64,000 nucleotides of DNA from Paraescarpia echinospica (Eukaryota; Annelida; Polychaeta; Sabellida; Siboglinidae), in the NCBI GenBank assembly GCA_020002185.1, contig CM034541.1:49894562-49958561 (forward strand), in the 5' to 3' direction. Positions 31,001 to 43,708 of this stretch are shown one piece after another. Each line of letters starts with the position of its first letter. The stretch's first letter is position 1. Made by a program: the position numbers and the translations under genes. The notes beneath the pieces were generated by a model, which was not told the origin of the DNA, did not search any database, and saw only the letters and a list, made by a program, of their open reading frames with translations.

Positions 31001-32995
31001 TTGATCAGTGGAGGTTCTCTAGCAGGGGTGATGTCTGGGAAACACTACGACAGAGCTTTGCATTGCCACAACATCATGCTTGAATGTCTGGAAAGGTTGT
31101 TGATTGGAGAGTATCTCAAGGAGCAGAATGACGAAACTATCTTGCCATCTCTCTCTGATGAGTCGATCAAGAAGATAAATTCCTTCATGGAAACTGCTAG
31201 CGCAGACACTCTGGATGCTGTGTCAACAGATCCTGCGTTCATCAGGCTGACACAGAAGTATAACGAGTTCCGAGAGAAAGTACGGTCAGGTCATCTGGGA
31301 AAGACTGCACAACCATGGGTGTCCTATATGGATCACATCCATCTAATCCTGTTACTCCTCGAAGCTGTCAAGACGAAAATGTCCTCCTGTATGCCCAATC
31401 TATGAGTGAAATGTCGCCACTTTTCTTCAGTTTTGGAGGACAACATTATGCACGCTACCTCATCTTCTTCACTGTATTCCTTGCCAATATTGAGGTCTCT
31501 CACCCTGGTGCAGCAAATCTCATCCAGAAAGGAGCTATCAGTGTAGCCCGCTCCTTCATCCATGGGAACCGTTGCGCTGTTGATAAAACCATGGACGAAA
31601 CATTCATGCGTCACGCCAAGTCCCATGGTGGCGCAAGAACAAGTGCTGTAGGAGTGTCTGGTCTGCTCACCAACTATCAAGCATATCAGAGAGGGGTCAG
31701 AACAACACATGTCAGGTCACTATATATGGATGCAACCCTTGGAATGGCTGACATGGTTGACAGCAGTGAAGGCTACAAACACCGTGATGTCCGCGCCACA
31801 GAGATCCAGAATGGAGAACGTTTGGTGATGAAGGCAAAGGAGGCTGTCGAGTGTTTCTTGAACCCCTTTGCTGTGGACACAAAGGACAATCTGCTGCTCC
31901 TCTCCTCTGGAAGTGCTGCATCTGATGAGGTGTCAGCAGATGTCTTAAAAGCAGAAGTGATCGGACAGCAGGCGAAAGACACTTTTGTGGAGTCACGACT
32001 GAAGAAAGGCCATGTTTTCTTTGCGCCAATGAAGAGGCTGAATCTCAAGACCCTGAGTGATATGCACAAAAAACAAACAAAATGAAGACCACCAAGAACA
32101 AGGTCATTGAGTATAAACATCAAGGAAATGTTGCATTCCAGTTGTTTGTGAAGTCACAGAGCCAAGGACTGCAGCTTGATCTGAAGCAACTGATGACGTA
32201 CCCATTAACTCCTGTACCATACAGTATTGCCATGGCCGACGGGTACCTTGCTAAAATTGATAAGGCAAAGGCATTCCAGTTTCTAACGAAAGAATGCACT
32301 GATGCTGATGTACCACCTGCAGCCGAAACACTGACAGTTCATGACAGGAATGCATGCATCTACTATCTGAAAGATGTACCAGGAAACTTTAGCCAGCTAT
32401 GATGGTTCTGCATGCTTTCAGTGGATATGACAGCACTAGTGCTTTTCGAGGGATTGGCAAACTCAAACCAATGAAAAATTTACTGAAGATTCCTAAATAC
32501 ATTAATGTACTCAAGAAGCTGGGAGATACATGGGACGTACCTGAAGAAAGGATTGATGAGCTGGACAGCTTCACTTGTGCTGTGTACGGTAGAGCATCAA
32601 AGGTGTCAACAGTTGATGACTTCAGACTAATTCGTATCAATGAGCTGTGTGCCAAGGATAAACGTGTTATTCCTTCAGGTAATATTGACATGGCCAATAT
32701 ACTACCATGCAAGCGCAGTCTCACCCAGCATGTCAGAAGAGTCAACTATCAAGTTGGCATATGGAAGAGAGCACATATACCTGAGCCGGACGTCCCCAAA
32801 GTGAGCAGAAACCATGGCTGGAACATCAGTAATGGAAGCATTGAGCCACTCTGGTATGATGGAGATGTGCTGCCACGTGAACTGGCTGATATAGCTCAGG
32901 TAGACCCCGACCACACTGATAGTGATGACGAGTCTGACATGGACATGTCTGATGGGATGGAACTATATGCTGATAGTGACAGTGATTATGACTGA
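28005..32995 (+). pseudogene. Unclassified transposon protein (zinc-finger; HAFSGYDSTSAF motif), broken
   Basis: ATG at 28005 (MERLPLKRKRTSD). The pieces in order are: CIFCG...FDLFACKAKFHKNCRMNY, a C-x2-C / H-x4-C zinc site at 28376-28590; a middle part with LSIGQDICRATINGSWKLPKH at 29145; TFDLGVCMKAYPLVW, IGTYHLLCAYMKIVSKKIAG and GSLAGVMSGKHYDRALHCHN at 30818-31080; a 31390-32085 block with FFSFGGQHYARY; then HAFSGYDSTSAFRGIGKLK near 32407 and an acidic C-terminus. I know this pattern from large uncharacterised proteins repeated in animal genomes, but not its reaction. A 67-bp array splits it at 29.7-30.5 kb, with an acceptor-like TTATACAG at 30563-30570. Several stops and shifts (for example 28634, 28955, 30640, 32085) make it a pseudogene. 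Confidence 0.6.
29745..30548. repeat. 67-bp tandem repeat, about 12 copies
   Basis: TATCATAAAGCTTTTATAC recurs at steps of 67 (29745, 29812, 29879, 29946 and on). Units are nearly identical, so the array is young or homogenised. It sits inside the transposon gene, probably in an intron. Confidence 0.97.
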
Positions 32996-33381
32996 GCATC
33001 AAAGTGTGACTAATGTAATTGGTTATGTAGCTATCAATGTTTGGCAAGTGACCGTACATCAACCTAGATATTGTATATCATTGCATACAATTAAGATGTG
33101 AATAACTTTGTGGCATGTAACTACATTTTGTTTTATCAATGTCTAGCATCTAAATGAATGTCATACAAACATAATTAATTATCATATTGTGAGATACTAG
33201 CTTCGATTTGTCTGTACTATTGACGTTTGTCTCATCTTAATTCACGTGGTTTGGATACCACATTAAGCTAATGTGCATGTACATTATACTAAATATGTAG
33301 CGCTTTGTTTTAGGCATCTGAAATTAATCTGGTGTAACTGTACACCTGAAAACACACACATGACTATTCATGATTATGTTT

Positions 33382-33803
33382 GCGTTACGCCTCTTGATCC
33401 GCGACATTACGGTTATCTTTGAAGCATCATATCTAATCCATTTTTAATGACAGAAAGACAATTCTGGTATCAAATGAAAGATTTGATGCTGCAGAGTGTC
33501 ATGCATTATTATTTTGATCTTAAAGAGGCCATGGTATCAAGTGAAATTTATGTATGTGACAAAATAATTATGTCATCTATACGGTCACAAGTGAGAATAG
33601 GGTATAGTTATTATATGCTAATTAGGGCACAAGACATAATAGTAAATATCTATTGAATGCTAGTATGATGATCAGCAGATGAAAACCTTCAATTTGTCAT
33701 ATTATAAGTACATATTGAGACACATATGATTATACAATGACGATTGTGGTGTGGGTGATTAAATACCACGCGACATTGATGACACATACGATATTTCAAA
33801 CTT
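33382..33803 (-). repeat. Right terminal inverted repeat of TIR transposon (truncated by gap)
   Basis: Inverted copy of 27178-27584. The sequence stops at the N run. Confidence 0.85.
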
Positions 33804-34803
33804 NNNNNNNNNNNNNNNNNNNNNNNNNNNNNNNNNNNNNNNNNNNNNNNNNNNNNNNNNNNNNNNNNNNNNNNNNNNNNNNNNNNNNNNNNNNNNNNNN
33901 NNNNNNNNNNNNNNNNNNNNNNNNNNNNNNNNNNNNNNNNNNNNNNNNNNNNNNNNNNNNNNNNNNNNNNNNNNNNNNNNNNNNNNNNNNNNNNNNNNNN
34001 NNNNNNNNNNNNNNNNNNNNNNNNNNNNNNNNNNNNNNNNNNNNNNNNNNNNNNNNNNNNNNNNNNNNNNNNNNNNNNNNNNNNNNNNNNNNNNNNNNNN
34101 NNNNNNNNNNNNNNNNNNNNNNNNNNNNNNNNNNNNNNNNNNNNNNNNNNNNNNNNNNNNNNNNNNNNNNNNNNNNNNNNNNNNNNNNNNNNNNNNNNNN
34201 NNNNNNNNNNNNNNNNNNNNNNNNNNNNNNNNNNNNNNNNNNNNNNNNNNNNNNNNNNNNNNNNNNNNNNNNNNNNNNNNNNNNNNNNNNNNNNNNNNNN
34301 NNNNNNNNNNNNNNNNNNNNNNNNNNNNNNNNNNNNNNNNNNNNNNNNNNNNNNNNNNNNNNNNNNNNNNNNNNNNNNNNNNNNNNNNNNNNNNNNNNNN
34401 NNNNNNNNNNNNNNNNNNNNNNNNNNNNNNNNNNNNNNNNNNNNNNNNNNNNNNNNNNNNNNNNNNNNNNNNNNNNNNNNNNNNNNNNNNNNNNNNNNNN
34501 NNNNNNNNNNNNNNNNNNNNNNNNNNNNNNNNNNNNNNNNNNNNNNNNNNNNNNNNNNNNNNNNNNNNNNNNNNNNNNNNNNNNNNNNNNNNNNNNNNNN
34601 NNNNNNNNNNNNNNNNNNNNNNNNNNNNNNNNNNNNNNNNNNNNNNNNNNNNNNNNNNNNNNNNNNNNNNNNNNNNNNNNNNNNNNNNNNNNNNNNNNNN
34701 NNNNNNNNNNNNNNNNNNNNNNNNNNNNNNNNNNNNNNNNNNNNNNNNNNNNNNNNNNNNNNNNNNNNNNNNNNNNNNNNNNNNNNNNNNNNNNNNNNNN
34801 NNN
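33804..34803. other. Assembly gap, exactly 1000 N
   Basis: Unknown bases. The round length suggests a scaffold gap of unknown true size. Features on either side should not be joined. Confidence 0.99.
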
Positions 34804-36840
34804 AGAGCCAATCAAGGGTGAGAATGTGTTAGACATAGTTTTGTTCTCACAGAATGAATTAGTTGACAATGTCAAATTATGTGAGCCACTGGGAAGTATT
34901 GATCACAACCAGATACATTTCACCATCAAAGTAAAATCAAAAAGAATTAATAATAAGCAGTTCAGGAGAAATTTCCACAAAGGAAGATATAAGGAAATGA
35001 GGAAATATTTAGCAAAGATAGACTGGAACAACACACTGAAGACTAAGACAGAATGCTGGAATATCTAAAAGAATGAAATTGATTGCATCGTCGATAAATT
35101 TATTCCTTAAAAAAACAAGGGAAACGATCCAGAAATAAGTACTTATCGAAAGAAGCCATCAGAAAAATTAAGTACAAACAATTGATGTGGAAGTCACATA
35201 GACGTACTGGAAATGACGAAGACTATAACATTTATAAAGAAACACTAAGCCAAGCTACGACTGAAATTAGACATTCGAAGAGAAGCTACGACAAAAAATT
35301 AGTTTGTAATATAAAACAAGACAGCAAGAGTTTTTTTGTATATGTTCGGAGCAAACAGCAAGTTTAGGATAAGGTCGGTCCTATAGAAGATAGTGCTGGA
35401 AATATAATATCAGAGGGATTCTTAATGGCAGAAAACCTAAATGAGTATTTTAGTTCGGTGTTTACCAGGGAAGATATTACTTCACTGCAAGTACCGGAGG
35501 CTAAGTTCAAAGGGGCGAAATCAGACTATTTAGGACAGTTATTTGAAAACCCCGGAAATGGTAGTTACGAAAATAAAGGCTATGAAGGATAACAAATCAT
35601 CTGGAGTGGATTGGATTCCGCCCAAACTACTACTGGAAATTGTAGAACAAATTAGCATACCACTTGCAACAGTTTTCAACTTGTCATTAGAAGAGGGAGT
35701 GGTTCCTTCAGATTGAAAAGAAGCAAACATTATACTGTTATTTAAAACAAGGTCTCAGAAACAAGTGAGAGAACTACAGACCAGTGAGTTTAACATCAGT
35801 GATTTGCAAATTCTAAAAGCGAGGTTATGCTTAACAAATATGTTATGTTTTTTTTCCGGAAGATATCACTAAGTGGGTAGACGAGGGATCACCAGTAGAT
35901 ATCATCTACTTAGATTTTTAGAAAACTTTCGACAAAGGTGCCACATCAAAGATTGCTGCTTAAACTAAAGGCCCATAGGAAATTATTTAATTAACTGGAT
36001 AGACAGCATTTACAAGATGATCAAATGGTCTGAAAACTGACAAATGTTGTTAAATTTTGGGAAATGTAAATGCCTCCACACAGGACATGGGAACCAAGAT
36101 GTACAATATACAATGGGGGGGGGGGGGTTATGTACTAAGTACTACTGTAAATGAAAAGGACTTAGGGTTAACCAGTAGTACTGATATGAAGGTTTCAGAG
36201 CAGTGCGGTATTACCGCTTCAAAGGGAAATCAAATCCTTGGATTAATTAGGCGAAATATAACGTATAAGAAAAAAGAGCTAATAATACCGCTGTACAAAA
36301 CAATAGTGAGGCCTCATTTAGAATATTGTATACACGTGTGGAGGCCATATCGCAGGAAGGACATAGATATGCTAGAAAGAGTACAGAGGAGAACATCTAA
36401 AATGATACAAAAACTGAGGGATCCTAGTTACGAAATACGCCTAAAAGAAAGTGGTTTAACAACACTAGAGATCAGGAGATTGAGAGGAGATCAGATAGAA
36501 GTGTTTAAAATATTGAATGGTTATGAAAATAGTAAGAAAGATAGAAGGATCAGAGGACATGAAGTTACATCAGTAAAGGAGCAGTGCAGATTAGATATAA
36601 GAAAGTTCTCATTCTCACAAAGGACTCTAAATGAATGGAACATATTATCTCCTGATTGTGTTGGCGCTAGTAGCGTGAATATGTTTAAAAATAATATCGA
36701 CACATACCTTAAAAGGGTGGGATACATGTAGATAATAAAGTATTGGACTCCCGATAAGCCAAAAGGCTTCCTTGTCCAACTGCCGCCTAGAGTTAATTTT
36801 CTGGATGGCAATCTTGTTAAATCTTGTTAAATAGCATAAG
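34804..36840 (+). pseudogene. CR1-like LINE ORF2 3' part, broken
   Basis: Starts within the endonuclease tail (GENVLDIVLFSQNELVDN, then DHNQIHFTI). It then has the linker WKSHRRTGNDEDYNIYKE near 35190, a damaged reverse transcriptase, and the C-terminal part 36057-36731 (SEQCGITASKGNQILGLIRR, TIVRPHLEYCIHVWRPYR, SGLTTLEIRRLRGDQIEVF). The end at 36810-36840 carries a repeated ATCTTGTTAA, the 3' tail type of this family. The same family in opposite orientation fills 54470-59383. Stops at 35366 and elsewhere inactivate it. The 5' part is lost in the gap. Confidence 0.88.
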
Positions 36841-38693
36841 TGTTGTTAATGTCGGTAACTACCGTGCAACAAATTTAACATAAGCATACATATACATCTT
36901 CAGTGGTAAAGACACAGTAAAAATACATATGGTTGTCGTTTGTAAGACGCTTGTGTGTGGCTAATCAATCATTCGTGCTGCATGTTTCAGACGCTAGGGC
37001 GAAAGGAAGGCCGACTGGCCCGGATAGTACAACCAACGTTTACGTAATCACGCCCTGTGCCAAATAACGCGTGCACATGACACCGTTAATAACAACATAT
37101 TACCAAAAAAGAATGTGTATGTCTGCTGTTGGCGGTCGAAGTAGTACAAAAACAAACGACGAAAAAGACTCATTAAAACCCTTGAATCACCGCCACGCAC
37201 TGACAATCTCGAACAGTTCACCAAGATGGACTGTGAAGCGACACACACCAAACATATGCTCGTGCCACGCCAAACAACGCAACAGTTGACGTTGTCGCAC
37301 CACACCCAGTGTCGTAGCGACCCGGGGGAAATTAATGCATTCGCCGTCCGGCGCCGGGTCTTGGGGATTGCCGAATCGACGGCCAACTTATCACCAAGCC
37401 GGTAACTTCGTATGGAATATAAACGATTCAGCTCTTCAATTGTTACAATCACAGTTTGAACTTGATTGATATTAATTTTGTCAGTCAAGAACCACTTGTT
37501 GTTGAACGTTCTCATGGACAATTGAAATGTATCATCACTTTTTCGCAGTTCGCGAAATTGAGGCAGATGGGCATACCAGATTCAAACGGTAGTCCAACAC
37601 CAGCTGGATGACTAGAGTTGAGAATGTCATAGCTATAAATGATTAATTCGATGATGTAAAAGGCGCCGGATCCGAAGGACCTGTGGCTGAGCTCCCGAAT
37701 ATTTTGTCGGGGGCTGAAGGTAGGATTAACCTCCCTCCTCGATATTTAGGGAAGGGCCGCAATTTCTGATGCAATTTTATGTTTTGGAGAACTGGTGGTG
37801 GGTTGGAGATAGGTCTAGCTCCCATATTTATCGAAGGAAAGTTAACTTTTTGGTGTAATGTGGTTTTTGAGAGCCTTAAGGAGGGTTTTGGCGAGCCTCA
37901 AGAGGGTACAATTGGATGTGTTTTAAGAGCCTTAACATAGAGTATTTTGGCAAATCTCGAAAGGGGTGCAATTAGAAGTGTTTTATAGAGCCTGAAGAAG
38001 GTGAAATATTTTGGCCAAACTCATGGGAGGTGCTGGTGAAGGATTTTGGTGAGCCTAAGAATTGTGAGCGTCACCGCAAACAAATATTGAACGATCCAAG
38101 CGATGCTGAAGCTCCGGTCCAGCCGACCCAATATTAATTTCCGGCGCCAGCGGACATCGTGGAGCTACTTGAGAGGCTGGCCGAGAATCTGAATAAATTA
38201 CCAGAAACCAGGGTGTGCGCGCTGTTACTGCACAAGAAGAAGGGTGGGAGCCCCACATTATGTTTTCCACTAAGACGCCAGCAACCCTCCCTACGCCACT
38301 GACCACAACACAAAATATCCGCAGTGAGTCCACACTCGACAATGTTGTGACATGTCTGAAATCAATACGGATCAAGTCGCAAAGTAATAGAATAAACGTG
38401 TTGACATTGCCAACCGGGTTTGAGACACGTTTTAAATTGGTATGTGAATATATAGTTATGAATGTACGTACAATACTGCACCGTGTTACATTGTCTCCAG
38501 CATTTCTTGTAAGTAAACAGGTCTAGAAATAGTTTAGAGCTAACACACAGGTCAAGGAGGCGATATCTGATAATACTGAGTGAAGAAGGTGATATCTGCA
38601 AAGCCGATATATCCCAGAGACAAGTTTATGCCTTTCACATATGTCGGCAAAAAGAGCTGGACCTTAGATCCATTAGGCGTAATCTGCCGGCGC

Positions 38694-38694
<1 letters not shown>
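36841..38694. other. No gene recognised
   Basis: It contains short degenerate repeats around 37860-38050 (GGTTTTTGAGAGCC/TTTTGGCnAAnCTC) but no supported coding frame. The 157-codon minus frame at 37048-37521 shows no family features. The first exon of the aquaporin was looked for and not found. Confidence 0.45.

Positions 38695-38769
<75 letters not shown>
38695..38769. repeat. (TC)n microsatellite
   Basis: Pure TC for about 75 bases. Confidence 0.97.
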
Positions 38770-38772
<3 letters not shown>

Positions 38773-40314
38773 AAATATATAATAACTACTGTTCTACCAA
38801 TGCGGCTGTTGCAAATGTGTACTAGGGTAATATCAAACAGCAGAAATATTGCGTACAAAACTATAGATTTTGTCAAGGTGTAAACACACTATTCCATATC
38901 TCTTATTTATATAGTCATGAGTTGGCTTCAAGTTGTTTTCGGTTATTAGGGTAAATTGTTATCATATCACAACACTGAAATCATTTGAAATCTGCTTCGA
39001 AACAAAACTATAGTAATTATAAGTAGACACGACAATGCTTGACAAAATTACACAGTTAAACATACTTTAAATAGTTTTTATTCTAAAATTGTTACTGTAT
39101 AAGAAGCACTTTGAGTAGGCGCCAGCCCCTGACGTAGCGAAACAGATAGGTCGAATGTTAACCGATAGACATGTCTGAAAGACAGCAATGTGGCCCTTGC
39201 ACGTGGGGAGACAGCTGCCTTGGTGACATCTGAAGCATTCCAGACAATCGTACCTAATATTCTTTACGATGTGCCTAAATTTTGATCCCATGAGATTCGC
39301 TTGTCAAAAGCGATTTTTGTTGCGTGAATGTCAGCCACAATGTGTCAGTCAACAGAAAACTTTGGTGGTGGCAATTATACTTTTTGTTTTGAGAGAAATG
39401 GCAGCCATTTTACAAAATGGCCGTCAAATCAAATTTCCGTATATCTTAGTAACTGCGTCATATAGAACCACAATTTGTTGTCAAAATATAGGCCTTAGAG
39501 ATCATAGGTTTCACTTATTATACATTTGACCTTCTCCGACATTCAAATATGCCATTTTTAAAGTTGGCGGTCGTCAAAATAAATTTTAATCAATTACGTC
39601 ACAATCAGCCATAATGTGTATGTTAATGTGTAGGTTTGTGATCAGCTATTTAAAATATATTACTTTGACCTTTGTCGATATTCAAGTATCCGACATTGTT
39701 AGTGATGGCGCACGTGAAAGCCTGTCATTCCTAAGTCTAAAGAACTACACCACCTAGAGCTGTGATGTTGATATAAAATATAGGTATTCAGGTGCGACGA
39801 TTTTAAATATGTTTCGTTTAATCATCGCCGACATCAAAATATCCACCATTTTAAAAGACGGCGCCCGTTACAGCTTATTATCAATATGTCGTAAAATACA
39901 AAATATGTTGCTGTTAACCTTATCCGACTTTCATATCTACCATTTTCGGGTCACCGTATCCGCCATTTTTGTCGTATATTCCCCAGTGTAAGACCATGGG
40001 CAAAGTCAGTTCATACTTTGTTTATTTACTTTATGGTGACACCTAGCCCGGAAATACATACCAAGTATTTCTAAACGGTTCACACATCCTACTTACATCC
40101 GCACGATCATCGGCGTATCGGAATTATTTCTCTATACCGATCACTACAACGAGACGTACGCAGCCAAATTCACGAGCAAAGCTGACACCATCGACAGAAC
40201 GTGTTACAATTAACCAATTATTATATGTCTCCACAAACCAAATGATTCATATAATTCGCTGTAACAAACTTGAAGAAAATGTGTGCTACCATGAAATGTG
40301 ATTTTTGTTGGCAG
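38770..40314. other. No gene; probably aquaporin intron or upstream region
   Basis: AT-rich. 39300-39980 repeats phrases of the type CCATTTT...AAATGGCGG with TTTGACC. This may be an old dispersed repeat. No exon is visible before the acceptor at 40314. Confidence 0.4.
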
Positions 40315-43300
40315 TTATTTGGAAATGGTGCCGGTGCTCAAAGTATGTTGACTAAGCATGCGTTCGGCAGCATTACGACGGTCCACATTGCGAGCGGCAT
40401 CGCCTTAACCTTGGCCGTCTACTCAGCCGGCGGAGTCAGCGGTGAGTGTGCTTCGGTCGCTCGTGTCGTCCCTCTGCTGATTAGTTTACCCGTCATTTGG
40501 ACGGGCGCAAAGAAAGTCTGCCGCGCGACATTACTACAAATTTGGTTGGTTAGTACGAGGCGAATTTGAGATCTTGCATCTCTTACGTCGAGCACTTAAT
40601 GAATATCACCACTGCATATATATCGCATATTGTGTTAACCGACTTATTATAACGTCCGCTACCGCACCAGGTTAGGGTTAATTCATAGAGTATGTCACGC
40701 TTATGTGGATGGGGTGGGTCTCCGGGTCAGCGTGACATGGTGTGAGGGTGTCTGAGTAAGCATTACGTAACAATAAAAAACGAAAACGTGTTACTGTCAA
40801 ATTCAGACCGATAACAACAATTACTATGTAATTTGCAAGCAGAAGTATGTATGTGTATCTTTTTAGTGTTTTGAGCTTATCAAAACAAAAAGAGCTCCAA
40901 ACCGATTCAATCTAAGGGCCTAATATTTATGACGTGCTGGCTTATACTGCTCTGCTATCGCCTAGACAAGGCGCTCATAGCACATCTCAATAGTCAGAAC
41001 AAAGGTTTTCAGCAGCTAAAGAAGCGCATGTAAGGGTTTTCAATTAAAGTAAAGGTAAGTTGTTTACGTGTAAGCATTTTTACTTCCAATTTTAGAAAAC
41101 AAACGCGTGTAGAGCCTTTTTCGAAAGAAACAGGCAATGTATGTGTACAAAATCACCCACATTTCGAAACCCCAGTAGGCCTGGGTAGACTCGAACACCC
41201 GTTCAACAGCCCGGCGCGACTACTCACGCAGCTACCGGATCCCACCTATCATTACACATTGAAAGTATATAGGCTTAAACATGGACAGTTAGTATTATTG
41301 TTTGGACAGTAAGTACTATCGTTTGGACGGTTAGTACTACTGTTTGGGCAGATAGTACTATTGTGTGAACAGTTAGCATTATTGGTTGGACAGTTAGTTG
41401 TATTGCTTGGACAGTTAGTACTATTGTTTGGACAGTTAGTAATATTGTTTAGACAGTTAGTACTACTGATTGGACAGTTAGTACTATTGTGTGGACCGTT
41501 AGCATTATTGCTAGGACAGTTAGTACTATTACTTGGACATTTAGTACTATTGTTTGGACAGTTAATACTATTGTTTATTATTAGGCACACGTATACCTTT
41601 ATTCTACATGCGCATTACTGATCAACACATATATGCGACGAGTGAAACAATTGATATGTTGATAATGGATAGAGGGGGGTTCTTTCTCAAAACGGACATA
41701 TTTGAGATATGTGTACATCTCAGCGTTACGAAGTGTAACAAAGGGGTGGGATAGTCTAAAAAAAAGTCAAAATTTAGCGTGATGTACCATATGTATGGCC
41801 CGAAACATTGACAAGCATTATCGGCGTGAGAAAAACATCTTTGAACAGGCGCTTATAAATGTTACGATTTTATTTGATGAAGACATGTGTGGCAATTATT
41901 CAATCGTACACATGGTTTTGTTCACGTCATGTGTAATTTAAAATTGGCCTTAGTGCCATACTATTGCATATTAAGTTCGCATTATGTGTCAATGCTTTGC
42001 TATAGAATTACAATGTAGCTTGTGATGAACAACTATATTTATCACGTATCATTATTATTATTATGCATTCTGCTTTGAATTTTACAATTACTTTGATTGT
42101 TGCATTAATAGGCGGCCATGTCAACCCAGCTGTATCGCTAACCATGAGCATTCTGGGAAGACTGCCATGGTGTCATCTTCCGGTCTATATGCTGGGACAG
42201 TATATAGGGTCGTTTCTTGCCTCAGCTATCCTTTATGTGGTGTACTACGGTAAGTGTTCAATATTATGGAGTGCTACTTTTTAGTAACATCGGTGTCGAA
42301 CCTTGGGCAAATTCGTTTACTCTACATTGCTTCAGTACCTGGCTATAGACAGTGGTGGATATTTGTGTACGAATAATCTTCGCGCATTAATTGCAGCGTG
42401 GCTGAATGATTACCAGAGAAGTCGAGGTGGTGTTCGAATGAACATGTCTGCCTATATTTCACCGAGGGTGTAGTACATAATAATAATACTACAATTGATT
42501 TATATAGCGCCGGATCAATCAGATCACTATCAGGCGCTTTTCATGCATGTACTCGTAACTATTTAGAATTGTATTGTAAATAAAAAAAAATCAAGTGTAT
42601 ACCATGATATAGTCGTTAAAATAGTCCTTCTGTAATTAATAGACCCTCTGTATAAACATTTAAAATGTATATAATATGTATTAAACGATACAAATAAATA
42701 AGTCAATTAAAATATAATAAATATTTTAAAATATTAATTAATTAAAATATGAATATGTGCAATAAGTACATGCCCCCTTCATTGGGTTTATAACCTTACA
42801 CAATCAACGACTGTTCCGTTGTGTTACTGTTGGAGTATGTGGTTCACAGACGCCTTGAATGCGTACGACGGGGGAGTGAGAGCCGTGTTCGGAGTGAAGG
42901 GCACCGCCGGTCTATGGGCGACCTTCCCGGCCGAGTTCGTAAGCGTCGGAAACGGCCTGCTTGATCAGGTTCGTCGTTAGCCTGTATCACTACCACTTGC
43001 GCCGCTGTTGTGTGTTTATGGCCTCGTACAGTGGAACTTCAGTATTTAGGTCACTTTTGGGACTAATATCCTATACTTTACTGTATGTGTAAATAACTTA
43101 GACTAGTATGATTTTAACTGCGAGGTGGTTGTATTACAATGTAAAGCGAGGTTCCACTGTACACACGTTGACGGTAATGGTAAAACATCGACGGAAAGCG
43201 GTATTCCGCGAATAGAGCCTGGTATATATAGCGCTGTAATCACCGACTGTATGCAAATTGTGACACGTTTCTTGTCACAAGAACCGTTTGTAGATGCTAT

Positions 43301-43540
43301 AAAACATGCTGTCAAAAGAAACGCCGCTAATTCAGTCGTCCGACTTGCACCTTGCTTCCACGTAACTACGTACTGGTCATCAATAAATAAATAAATAAAT
43401 AAATAAATAAATCAACCAATCAATGAATCAATCAACCAACCAACCAACCAACCAACCAACCAACCAACCAACCAACCAACCAACCAACCAACCAACCAAC
43501 CAACCAACCAATCAATGAATCAATGAATCAGTCAGTCAAT

Positions 43541-43594
<54 letters not shown>

Positions 43595-43615
43595 GTCAAT
43601 AAAAAAATAAAAAAA

Positions 43616-43708
<93 letters not shown>

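Larger units (their letters stand above)
27178..33803 (+). mobile_element. TIR DNA transposon, at least 6.6 kb, right end in assembly gap
   Basis: 27178-27584 and 33382-33803 are inverted copies of each other: GAGGCGTAACGC against GCGTTACGCCTC at the inner ends, and TGGTATTTAATCACCC against GGGTGATTAAATACCA near the outer part. The right copy runs into the N gap, so the outer limits and target duplication cannot be read. Inside is one broken gene on + (28005-32995). Long repeats of over 400 bp flanking a single large gene suggest a cut-and-paste element of an unusual family. Confidence 0.8.

Noticed and set aside
33737..35068. Long open frames across the N run
   Set aside because: Unknown bases contain no stops; only the short real sequence after 34803 is informative and belongs to a LINE.
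37048..37521. 157-codon minus-strand frame
   Set aside because: No domain, no homology I recognise, no promoter or splice context; chance length is plausible.
41252..41590. Asn-Cys-Pro-repeat frame
   Set aside because: Direct translation of the 21-bp minisatellite in an intron.
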